From: Alteromonadaceae bacterium | GTDB taxonomy: Bacteria; Pseudomonadota; Gammaproteobacteria; Enterobacterales; Alteromonadaceae | Direction of reading: 5' to 3' | Length of the DNA stretch: 53,324 nt | NCBI GenBank assembly: GCA_027013165.1 | Contig: JALUXV010000200.1 | Span: 1-53,324 of the forward strand | Shown here: piece after piece, positions 9,174-16,223 of the stretch | Layout of the letters: each line of letters starts with the position of its first letter | How positions within the stretch are numbered: the stretch's first letter is position 1 | Position numbers and translations under genes: made by a program | The notes under the pieces: generated by a model | Seen by the model: only the letters and a program-made list of their open reading frames with translations | Told to the model about the DNA's origin: nothing | Databases searched by the model: none

Positions 9174-9197
9174 ATTTTGGATCATACGATCCAAAAT
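9174..9197. promoter_or_regulatory. Perfect 10-base inverted repeat over the sprT-tnpA promoter
   Basis: Arms ATTTTGGATC and GATCCAAAAT flank ATAC. On the minus strand the centre reads TATGAT, a good -10 for the sprT-like/tnpA transcript. A perfect palindrome over a -10 is a typical repressor operator, so it probably limits transposase expression. The 296 bases up to the helicase stop at 9472 hold no supported gene, only this site and the hairpin at 9376-9392. Confidence 0.6.
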
Positions 9198-9375
9198 ATT
9201 CTTATCGAAAATTTATTTTATTTATATATTTCAAATGTTTACAGTAAATCAATCTGGTCTAACCTTTAAGGTTTCTGGAATGATCGCTTCTCTAACATTA
9301 TAGAATTAAATCATACGTTTATCCAAAAAATTACATACTAGATGCCAAAAAACTCAGAAATGAATTGCGATAGGG

Positions 9376-9392
9376 AAACCCATGCTGGGTTT
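9376..9392. terminator. Hairpin downstream of the helicase gene
   Basis: A perfect 7-base stem, AAACCCA/TGGGTTT, with a 3-base loop TGC lies 80 bases past the helicase stop. There is no U-run on either strand, so an intrinsic terminator is uncertain. It may instead be a structured 3' end or a protein-binding site. Confidence 0.3.
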
Positions 9393-9471
9393 GGGGACGT
9401 TGATGGGTACGTATAAACATGCAATGTCTACATGAGGAATTAAGAGCGGTCGATGCAGATGGGTCGATAAA

Positions 9472-10890
9472 CTAGATGTAACGCAAAACCTCTTCTTTGT
9501 ATTTTCCGTAGGCACTCACACTCACTTCGCTTGATGTCACTGTATTTGTGGAAGGGAGTAAGTGCGCGCGTATTATTGATGAAGTGACCACACTTGTATT
9601 GTCATCGACATTGTTCTCATCGGAAACCCTGTCGGGCGTGTGCTTAACAGGTGAAAGAGGGAATGTTGAGGACGGTGAAACGCCTATTGTTTGTGTCGAC
9701 GTCAATTTTGGGCGGTCAATCACAACGGCATCCGGCACTTCGCATTGCAGGCGATTGGCAAAGGTAATCAGATCAGGTTGAGCCGGAATGAATAGTACCG
9801 CTGTATTGGCATCGCGTTTCTCGCGACGTCGAAGCACCCGACCAAGCACTTGTCTAAAATGCAGCTCCGTACAGATTCGACTTAAATGACAACATACCTG
9901 CAAACGGGGGATATCGGTGCCTTCTGTGACCATACCGACCGTGACCAGCCATTTTTGGCGACTTTTTCGGTATCGGTTGAGTTTGTCTTGGCTATCGGGA
10001 TCTTCGCTGGTGATGATACAAATCGGTTCATGCGCCATGCTCTCTAGTTCAGCTTGAATGTATTTCGCGTGCGCAATGGAAGACGCAATAACCAAACCGC
10101 CCGCATCGGCATAACGCCTGCGTCTTTTTGTTAATTCTTGTACTGACAGGCTAAGCATATGACTAACAAATCGTGGATTTTCAAGCACCATCTCGTAACG
10201 CAGACCATCATGGGATAACAAGGATGCTAAAGAGGCATGATGAGTGGTGCCGTCTTGCTCAGTGGTGACTGTCCAGTGTTCGTTATCGATGACCGACACT
10301 ATCGGGGCGCGGCAAACGTCATCGGCTATGGCTTCTTTTAAGCCATAACAATAGTGCATCTGTGGAGACAATAATGCATTGTAGCGCAGCGTGGTGACCG
10401 GCAAACGGTCGGAACGCCAGGGCGTTCCGGATAACGACAAGGTATAAGCTTGTTCATTTTGATAAGTCAAGGCCAAAAGCGGATCGGCCCATGCTGTGGC
10501 TTCGGCTTTATCCTGGCCACCGCAATGATGGATTTCATCCAAAACGATAGCGAGTCGATAGCTACGCAGCCGATTGAGAAGCGCAGGGGGTAGACTCGCT
10601 AAACTTTGGTACGTCATACAAACACCCACTGCATTAAACTGCCCATCCATAGGAAGAGACAGGACGTGTTCAAACGTGCTTCTTAATCCCGCTTTGACGG
10701 TTAATGAAGGAGCCACACATATCACATAATCGATCATATCCAAATCGAATAGACGCTTTATTGTCGCCGCAGCAAAGATGGTTTTACCCGCCCCCGGCGT
10801 CGCTAAACAACCGAATTGGTGATAGCCATTCATAAAATGCGTAATGGCTTGGTCATGGCAAATCTGCTGCCAGAGTCGCAGATCCATCAT
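9472..10890 (-). CDS. DEAD/DEAH-box superfamily 2 helicase
   Basis: A 472-residue ATP-dependent helicase or translocase. The Walker A motif ATPGAGKT is at residues 30-37, the DEIH box at 118-121, SGTPWR is motif III, TEGTDIP is motif V and QVLGRVLRR is motif VI. The helicase core fills about residues 1-390; the last 80 residues are low-complexity Ser/Thr-rich and end in a short helical segment. Its ATG overlaps the stop of the gene at 10887-11393 (ATGA), so the two are translationally coupled. It resembles helicases on plasmids and islands; the substrate is unknown. No nuclease or methylase partner is present, so it is not a restriction subunit here. Confidence 0.85.
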   Translation of the reverse strand: MMDLRLWQQICHDQAITHFMNGYHQFGCLATPGAGKTIFAAATIKRLFDLDMIDYVICVAPSLTVKAGLRSTFEHVLSLPMDGQFNAVGVCMTYQSLASLPPALLNRLRSYRLAIVLDEIHHCGGQDKAEATAWADPLLALTYQNEQAYTLSLSGTPWRSDRLPVTTLRYNALLSPQMHYCYGLKEAIADDVCRAPIVSVIDNEHWTVTTEQDGTTHHASLASLLSHDGLRYEMVLENPRFVSHMLSLSVQELTKRRRRYADAGGLVIASSIAHAKYIQAELESMAHEPICIITSEDPDSQDKLNRYRKSRQKWLVTVGMVTEGTDIPRLQVCCHLSRICTELHFRQVLGRVLRRREKRDANTAVLFIPAQPDLITFANRLQCEVPDAVVIDRPKLTSTQTIGVSPSSTFPLSPVKHTPDRVSDENNVDDNTSVVTSSIIRAHLLPSTNTVTSSEVSVSAYGKYKEEVLRYI

Positions 10891-11393
10891 GGTTGTGCTA
10901 ATAATGCTTCAAGGGCTTTGATCTTGCCTAAGGTGCGTACATTTTGATCCTTAAACGTAACCAGTTGTTGGTCAATACGCGGTGCTAACTCTGGAAATTC
11001 ATTTCGCAAGCTTTCAAGTTCTTCAGTTGCGCCCAAACTGATCAAAATATCGTGCTGTCTTGCACTGAGACGTTTTTGGATTTCTGTATGATTTGAAACC
11101 TCATCGTTTTGGAAAGACGACATTGTCTCTGTATTAGGTTTGACAGTATAGTGCAATTTCTTCGTCGCCTGATAATGCGCAGCCTTGTCCTGCTTCTGTG
11201 TGACATCCAATAAAAACCCATGTTTAACAAAGGTACGCATAAAACTGTGTACCCAGCGTCTCACATCATTTTTATTCTGTGAGTCAGGGTACAATGCCAT
11301 GTAACGGTCGCGTAATTCGGTCACGCGAAATCGACTTGTATTCAATGATGTAATAGCCCGGATAAGGCCAGGGTGGGGCGTAAATTGACGCAT
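10887..11393 (-). CDS. Uncharacterised helicase-linked protein
   Basis: A 168-residue protein I do not recognise. Residues 1-75 look like a winged-helix fold (SRFRVTELRDRYMALYP, then RRWVHSFMRTFVKHGFLL), so it may bind DNA. A polar linker follows, and the last 60 residues are predicted helical or coiled coil (EIQKRLSARQHDILISLG to the end). AAAAAGG lies about 8 bases before the ATG. It overlaps the helicase start by 4 bases, so it is probably a loading or specificity partner. It is divergent from the C-protein-like regulator, with a C-box-like site between them. Confidence 0.6.
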   Translation of the reverse strand: MRQFTPHPGLIRAITSLNTSRFRVTELRDRYMALYPDSQNKNDVRRWVHSFMRTFVKHGFLLDVTQKQDKAAHYQATKKLHYTVKPNTETMSSFQNDEVSNHTEIQKRLSARQHDILISLGATEELESLRNEFPELAPRIDQQLVTFKDQNVRTLGKIKALEALLAQP

Positions 11394-11428
11394 AACTTAC
11401 CTTTTTACTGCAAAGGGAATTTTAAAAA

Positions 11429-11446
11429 TGCGGATTATAGTCCGTG
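11429..11446. promoter_or_regulatory. C-box-like operator between the helicase operon and the HTH regulator
   Basis: GCGGATTATAGTCCGTGG is an imperfect dyad (CGGA-TTATAG-TCCG). It contains the TATAGTCCGTG string I recall from operators of restriction-modification controller proteins. It lies midway in the 104-base divergent gap, 52 bases before the regulator ATG, where it could act on both promoters. Recognition is from memory. Confidence 0.5.
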
Positions 11447-11497
11447 GTTTATTAAGCAGCAAGTAGAGATATTACTGACTTTTAGAAAGGTCGGTTT

Positions 11498-11740
11498 ATG
11501 TCACACTTATCCCTTGCGCTGGGACGTAATATTCGCGCATCGCGTAAATCCGTCGGATTATCACAAGAGGCGTTTGCGTTAAAAGCAAAAATAGATAGAA
11601 GTTACATGGGACGTATTGAGCGTGGTGAAACAAATATCACTGTGGAGCTCTTGTTTCAACTGGCAGGCGTCATCGGCGTCACGCCAGAGACGCTATTACC
11701 CAACCCTAACGAATTTGATGAGTTGCCTCCAGAGCGTTAA
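11498..11740 (+). CDS. Controller-protein-like HTH (XRE family) regulator
   Basis: An 80-residue protein that is nearly all one lambda-repressor-like five-helix domain: LGRNIRASRKSVGLSQEAFA, then KIDRSYMGRIERGETNITVE and a final dimer helix. Size and the DRSYMGRIERGE recognition segment are very like C proteins that time restriction-modification expression. No restriction or methylase gene is nearby, so it is an orphan. It probably controls itself and the divergent helicase operon through the C-box-like site. Its 3' end overlaps the convergent recombinase gene by 35 bases. Confidence 0.75.
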   Translation: MSHLSLALGRNIRASRKSVGLSQEAFALKAKIDRSYMGRIERGETNITVELLFQLAGVIGVTPETLLPNPNEFDELPPER

Positions 11741-12668
11741 CTTGTTGGAAGGTAGGATGTAACGAATCTAGGTATGCCATGGCGGTTCGCGTGTCTTTCC
11801 AACCAACATACGTCATCAGATCGCTCAAGCTCCAATGTTGCTGTGCGGCCCAATGCGCAAAACCTCGGCGAAGCGAGTGACTGCTAAACATCTGTGCGTC
11901 TCTTATTCCAGCTTGTTGTAAGCGTTGTCTCAAGATCCGGCTAATACTTCGTGGATTGAGCGCATACTCGGCTACAGCACCCCAACGATCAATCTTTCTG
12001 AATACAGGGCCTTCTTGTTCATTTAGCATCTCTTGCCATGTCTTTAACGCGGACGTAGGACATAGCGCGTTTAATTCCGGTAACGAGACGTGCCTGCCGG
12101 TGTTGAGTCTGTCACCCTTGGATTGGGGGAGATACAAGGTCAACGCATTGTCAGACGATTTATTAATGTGCTGCAGTGTAAGACGCGTCAGTTCGTCACT
12201 TCGAAATCCACGCCAAAACCCAACCCATATTAATGCGCGATCTCGTGCAGCTCGCAAAGCGATAGGTCGTTTATCGCTCCGACATGCTTCGTTCAGATGG
12301 TTATCGATACGCTGTAACACGGACATCGCCAGCGGCTGTGCTTTTTTTACTGGGGCAGGGTGCAATGCGCGAATGCCTTTGAGCACCTTTTTGACCTGTG
12401 CGGCTTTGGTTGGATCGACAAACCCCTGGCTTTGATGCCACTGGGACAAAGCGGCCAGTCTGGTCTTTAAGGTATTAAAGGACAGTAAAGAAGCATAATG
12501 GGACAAATACCGACACAGGGTATCACTGGTTGTCGGTAACACACCGCCCCAATCCACTTCAAAATGCTCAACCGCGCCTTGGTATGTGCGCCGCGTGTTA
12601 TCGCGTGTGGCCGCATGAATATAGTCGTCGACGGAATGTACATGTACGTTTCGTTTTGAGCCAGGCAT
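11706..12668 (-). CDS. tnpS: Tyrosine recombinase, TnpS-like cointegrate resolvase
   Basis: A site-specific recombinase of 320 residues. The catalytic set is visible: Arg156 (FWRGFRSDELTRL), Lys184 (QSKGDR), His264 and Arg267 (SSHSLRRGFA), Trp290 (VGWKDTRTAMAYLD) and nucleophile Tyr299. The N-terminal SAM-like core-binding domain is intact. Size and divergent pairing with a coiled-coil DNA-binding gene match TnpS of Tn4651-type Tn3 transposons (about 320 residues), which resolves cointegrates at a site between tnpS and tnpT. It could instead be a phage-type integrase, but the partner and the nearby TnpA argue for TnpS. Confidence 0.8.
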   Translation of the reverse strand: MPGSKRNVHVHSVDDYIHAATRDNTRRTYQGAVEHFEVDWGGVLPTTSDTLCRYLSHYASLLSFNTLKTRLAALSQWHQSQGFVDPTKAAQVKKVLKGIRALHPAPVKKAQPLAMSVLQRIDNHLNEACRSDKRPIALRAARDRALIWVGFWRGFRSDELTRLTLQHINKSSDNALTLYLPQSKGDRLNTGRHVSLPELNALCPTSALKTWQEMLNEQEGPVFRKIDRWGAVAEYALNPRSISRILRQRLQQAGIRDAQMFSSHSLRRGFAHWAAQQHWSLSDLMTYVGWKDTRTAMAYLDSLHPTFQQVNALEATHQIR

Positions 12669-12854
12669 GTGCTGTATTTTTCACGACGTTTTACGGTTCG
12701 ATAACACAGTATGTATCACTTTGACAGTTTATCAAAGCTGTAGAGGTGTCAAGGTAACATAACCCAGAATTATCACATGTGTTAATTTTGAACAATTGCG
12801 CTAAATTAATCTCATTCATATACTGTATATACATATTACGTAATATGGTACGAA
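12669..12854. promoter_or_regulatory. Candidate resolution site (rst-like) and operator between tnpS and tnpT
   Basis: The 186-base divergent gap contains a possible recombinase core, CTTTGA-CAGTTTA-TCAAAG (12719-12737, six-base arms, seven-base spacer). It also has two perfect palindromes close to the tnpT start, TGTATATACA (12824-12833) and CATATTACGTAATATG (12832-12847). In Tn4651-type elements the resolution site lies in this gap. The palindromes beside tnpT suit KfrA-type autoregulation. The exact core is a guess. Confidence 0.5.
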
Positions 12855-13865
12855 ATGATGGCAAGAAGCGGGATCACCCTACACAACGTCGAACAAGCAA
12901 AACAAGCGCTTCTAGTACGCGGTGAGCGTGTTTCTATTGATTCAGTGCGTGCGGAGCTCGGGCATACGGGGTCAAAAAGCACCATTCATAAGCACTTGAA
13001 ACATTTGGAAGACGCGCAAGATGAATCACAAACGCAGGTACTGTTATCCGACGAATTGCAACAGCTTTTGCACCATGTGGCTGCCCGGTTAACCAAAGAG
13101 GCAAATGCAACACTTGACGAAAAGACGGTGTTGTTTGAGCAGGCCATAGAGGATAAAGACGAACAAATCACACAGCTCAACGAACAAGCCGACGCGTTAA
13201 CAGAACAGGGACAAGAACTGCGGGAGGCATGCGACGCCGTTCGTGAAGATAATATCGCTTTACGTGCGAAGAATGACGAGTCACAACAAGCGCACGCACT
13301 TTATCGTCAGCAAATCGTCGCGTTAGAGCAACAGCTTAGCACAGTGCAAGATCACAACCGCTCCTTGGAGGAAAAGCATCACGATGCGCGCCAAGCGCTG
13401 GCTCACTACCGAGAGGCCATGGCACAGCAGCGCGAGCGAGAAAGTGAGAAACATGAACAAGAGTGCGCGCAGCTACGCCAGGTGTCTCATAAAACCCAAC
13501 AAGCACTAACGGCAAAACAAACCGCGTTGGCAGACGCACACCACCACATTGACACCCTAAAAAGTGAATTGGCAGTTGTTCGCAGTGAACGTGATGCGAG
13601 CATCAAGTCAGAGAACACAACTAAAGCACAATGTCAGTTGCAGAGAAACACGCTTGAAGAGCTGAACAAAGCACATATTGTCTTGCAAGCAGAGTGCAGT
13701 CACCTCAAACAACAATGCGCTAAACTTGAGGCGACCAACAGCAACGTGAAGAAAGAAGTGGATGCGATACGCACCGAGAAGAGCCGTTTGGAAGGTAAGT
13801 GCCAGAGCCAACAAGACTTGATTGATAAATTAACACGCTCAACAAGCACTTCAGCATCGAAGTGA
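12855..13865 (+). CDS. tnpT: KfrA-like coiled-coil DNA-binding protein, TnpT-like
   Basis: A 336-residue protein with an N-terminal DNA-binding domain (residues 5-55: NVEQAKQALLVRGERVSIDS, then VRAELG and SKSTIHKHLKHL), like the KfrA N-terminal family. It is followed by a coiled coil of about 270 residues very rich in Gln, Glu and Ala. TnpT of Tn4651-type transposons is a similar-sized DNA-binding partner of TnpS that assists resolution. Two ATGs in tandem could start it; neither has a clear ribosome site. The palindromes just upstream suggest autorepression. It may alternatively be a plain KfrA-type nucleoid protein. Confidence 0.75.
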   Translation: MMARSGITLHNVEQAKQALLVRGERVSIDSVRAELGHTGSKSTIHKHLKHLEDAQDESQTQVLLSDELQQLLHHVAARLTKEANATLDEKTVLFEQAIEDKDEQITQLNEQADALTEQGQELREACDAVREDNIALRAKNDESQQAHALYRQQIVALEQQLSTVQDHNRSLEEKHHDARQALAHYREAMAQQRERESEKHEQECAQLRQVSHKTQQALTAKQTALADAHHHIDTLKSELAVVRSERDASIKSENTTKAQCQLQRNTLEELNKAHIVLQAECSHLKQQCAKLEATNSNVKKEVDAIRTEKSRLEGKCQSQQDLIDKLTRSTSTSASK

Positions 13866-13873
13866 GCGGTGAT

Positions 13874-13894
13874 TATTCATCAAAGCAATGAATA
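13874..13894 (+). terminator. Weak hairpin after tnpT
   Basis: A 7-base stem, TATTCAT/ATGAATA, with a 7-base loop starts 9 bases after the tnpT stop and is followed by TTTAT. It is AT-rich and has no strong U-run. It may separate tnpT from the CBASS operon, whose own promoter must lie in the remaining 120 bases; I see no clear consensus there. Confidence 0.25.
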
Positions 13895-14016
13895 TTTATC
13901 CATGCACGGAATCTCTGCTCATCAAAACACTGTAAATATATTCAGTTAATGGGTTGAAAAACATTCTATTGTCTCCATGCTTACAGTTGCGCTAAAAGAA
14001 ACTACAAGAAAAGACG

Positions 14017-15048
14017 ATGGAACAGCAATTCAACATATTGTCGCTCAGTGGCGGGGGCATTCGCGGGGTGTTTACCGCCTCTGTGCTCGCGCACTTTGAA
14101 AACTACATCACAGAGCAGAAAGGCCTGACAGGAGTAGCAGCCGAAACGTACTCCATTGCGAAACACTTTGACATGATCTGTGGCACGTCTATCGGTGGGA
14201 TCATTGCGTTAGGCTTGGCCAAAGGACTGACCGCACGTGAGATCTTGCAAACGATGTTGACCCACCGTCTCACCATTTTTCCAAAGAAAACAAGCTGGCT
14301 GACTAACATAGAGCGACTGTTTCATCCGCTCTATAAATCGCAACCCCTAGAAGACGTTTTGGAACTCCTGTTCCAGGCAGCGACAATAGGGGAGTTGGAT
14401 AAATACGTCCTCGTGCCTGCCATCAGCTTGACCAATGGGCAAATCAGAGCGTTTAAAACGCCGCACCATCCGCATTTGCGAACCGATCACAAACTGTCAC
14501 TTGTAGACGTTGCGCTCGCGACCAGTGCGGCGCCAACCTATTTTCCTGTGCATCAAATAGAGAATGAGCGATTTGTCGATGGCGGGCTTGCAGCCAACTC
14601 ACCGGTTCTAATGGGACTGGTAGAAGCGCAATACTATCTTGGCCGTTCTTTATCGGATCTGTATGTGATGCAAGTTGGCACCATGGGGAGTAGACATACG
14701 AGCGATCACTCTGAAAAACGAACCGGCGGTTACGGTAAGACTTGGGAGATGGGCAAGGGGATCATTGATCTTGCCATGTCAACGACAGAAACCTTACATA
14801 ACTTCTTGGCGGGCAAGATGTTAGAGCATAGCCATAGACTACTGAGTATCGATGAGATGCCGTTAGAGAAAAAAGCCAGTATTTTGGCGCTCGATAATGC
14901 CAGTGAGCAAGCCATGGAAATCCTTCAAGCCAGTGCACACAAGGTGGCAATGGAACAAATCAATGCACCGAATTTTGAACAGTTTATGAACCACACAGCA
15001 AAACGGCCAGCGTTTTATTATGGCCCCAAAAAGACAGAAGAGGCGTAA
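14017..15048 (+). CDS. capV: CBASS effector CapV, patatin-like phospholipase
   Basis: Cell-killing effector of 343 residues. The patatin fold shows the oxyanion-hole motif GGGIRG (12-17), the nucleophile elbow GTSIG with Ser58, and the catalytic Asp188 in DGGLAANSP. In type II CBASS the cyclic dinucleotide made by the next gene activates CapV, which breaks down membrane phospholipids and aborts phage growth. The gene starts the operon and ends two bases before the cyclase GTG. A purine-rich AAGAAAAG precedes the ATG. All catalytic residues are present, so it should be active. Confidence 0.93.
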   Translation: MEQQFNILSLSGGGIRGVFTASVLAHFENYITEQKGLTGVAAETYSIAKHFDMICGTSIGGIIALGLAKGLTAREILQTMLTHRLTIFPKKTSWLTNIERLFHPLYKSQPLEDVLELLFQAATIGELDKYVLVPAISLTNGQIRAFKTPHHPHLRTDHKLSLVDVALATSAAPTYFPVHQIENERFVDGGLAANSPVLMGLVEAQYYLGRSLSDLYVMQVGTMGSRHTSDHSEKRTGGYGKTWEMGKGIIDLAMSTTETLHNFLAGKMLEHSHRLLSIDEMPLEKKASILALDNASEQAMEILQASAHKVAMEQINAPNFEQFMNHTAKRPAFYYGPKKTEEA

Positions 15049-15050
15049 AC

Positions 15051-16223
15051 GTGAACCAAAAATACATCGTTAAAAAATTGCTCAAGAACAATCAAAGCGA
15101 ACCCGCTTACAAAGATAAACTCGATGTGCCAGATGAAACGGATAACTTCATGCTAGCGTGCAGAAAGACGATTCGAGACAAACTGCGAGATGACTTTGCC
15201 TTACACCGTAAAAATGCATCGGATAGTAGGAAATCTGAAGAGACGTTTGCTCAGAGCCTTAGCCCGAAGTTTTTCACTCAAGGCAGTCACGCGTATAAAA
15301 CCCAAAATCTTCCGTGTTATCCCAATCAACAAATTGATTTGGACGACGGGGTGTACTTTCCGATGACTTTTGTTGAAAGTAACCCTGCAGCCAACAAGTC
15401 GATACTCATAACACTGGTACGTCAATCATTGACGGCGTTATCACAACAACAGGGCTGGCCATTGTCCGAGAAAAAGATGTGTTTTCGGCTGCAAATAGCC
15501 AAGCAAATCCATATCGATGTCCCGGTGTATGCAATCCCGGATGATAAATATGCGCAACTGACCGAAGCTCGATCAGCAGCCCTCAATTTTGCCTATAAAG
15601 ATGAGCTTATTCCCTATCAAAGACTGGATCCCAATCAAGTGTATCTTGCGCTATTAGATGACAATGCCCCGTGGCAACAGTCAGATCCCAAACAGTTACA
15701 CGATTGGTTTGTCGCGCAGACGCGACGTTATCCGTTTTTACGCAATATCTGTCGCTACCTTAAAGCTTGGCGCGATTTTGAATGGTCAGAAGGTGGCCCC
15801 TCGTCAATTATGTTGATGGTTGCCGCCGTAAAAGCCTTAGATCAGTTTGCCAAAATACCCGACAGCGAATGTGAAGCGCTTTTAGTGGTGACCCAAGCAT
15901 TGCCGACAATTTTTGCCGGTGACATAAACAATCCCACCGACGAAAACGAGAATATGTTTCCATCGCGCTGCAAAGACGAGGGAGATGTAGAGGACATCAG
16001 AACACGAATTAATGTGCTGTCACATCGCTACGAGCAAGCTGTGTGCTCAACACCGACAAAACAATCAGCGGTGAATGCGCTAATCGCGTTGTTGGGGCAA
16101 CGTTTGCCCAACCGTGAAGACTGGGTACAGGAAAAAGCCACGCCGGCAGCCATTCGCAAAAAGCCGGTTGTCGCGGCGCCTGCCATCACTCCCTCTGCGG
16201 CGCGTTCTCACGTTTCCGGTTGA
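15051..16223 (+). CDS. dncV: DncV-like CD-NTase, cyclic GMP-AMP synthase of CBASS
   Basis: Makes a cyclic dinucleotide second messenger, probably 3'3'-cGAMP, on phage infection. The nucleotidyltransferase core has FFTQGSH (Gly78-Ser79), the metal-binding Asp96 and Asp98 in QIDLDDGVYFPM, and a third Asp156 in IHIDVPVYA. These closely resemble Vibrio cholerae DncV. The start is GTG. The flexible tail ends SHVSG, and its terminal glycine suits conjugation by Cap2. The stop overlaps the cap2 ATG by one base. The exact product cannot be fixed from sequence. Confidence 0.92.
   Translation: MNQKYIVKKLLKNNQSEPAYKDKLDVPDETDNFMLACRKTIRDKLRDDFALHRKNASDSRKSEETFAQSLSPKFFTQGSHAYKTQNLPCYPNQQIDLDDGVYFPMTFVESNPAANKSILITLVRQSLTALSQQQGWPLSEKKMCFRLQIAKQIHIDVPVYAIPDDKYAQLTEARSAALNFAYKDELIPYQRLDPNQVYLALLDDNAPWQQSDPKQLHDWFVAQTRRYPFLRNICRYLKAWRDFEWSEGGPSSIMLMVAAVKALDQFAKIPDSECEALLVVTQALPTIFAGDINNPTDENENMFPSRCKDEGDVEDIRTRINVLSHRYEQAVCSTPTKQSAVNALIALLGQRLPNREDWVQEKATPAAIRKKPVVAAPAITPSAARSHVSG

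Noticed and set aside
9472-11740. Restriction-modification, BREX or DISARM system built around the helicase and C-protein
   Set aside because: No methylase, nuclease or other core gene of those systems is present.
11498-11740. Antitoxin of a toxin-antitoxin pair
   Set aside because: No toxin-sized partner is adjacent on the same strand; the sequence and upstream site fit a controller protein better.
11956-12435. Long plus-strand frame opposite tnpS
   Set aside because: It is antisense to a recombinase with all catalytic residues, and its translation has no domain features.
12844-14016. CRISPR array or tandem DNA repeat around the Gln/Glu-rich tnpT coding region
   Set aside because: The repetitiveness is only at the level of coiled-coil amino-acid bias; there is no regular repeat-spacer pattern.
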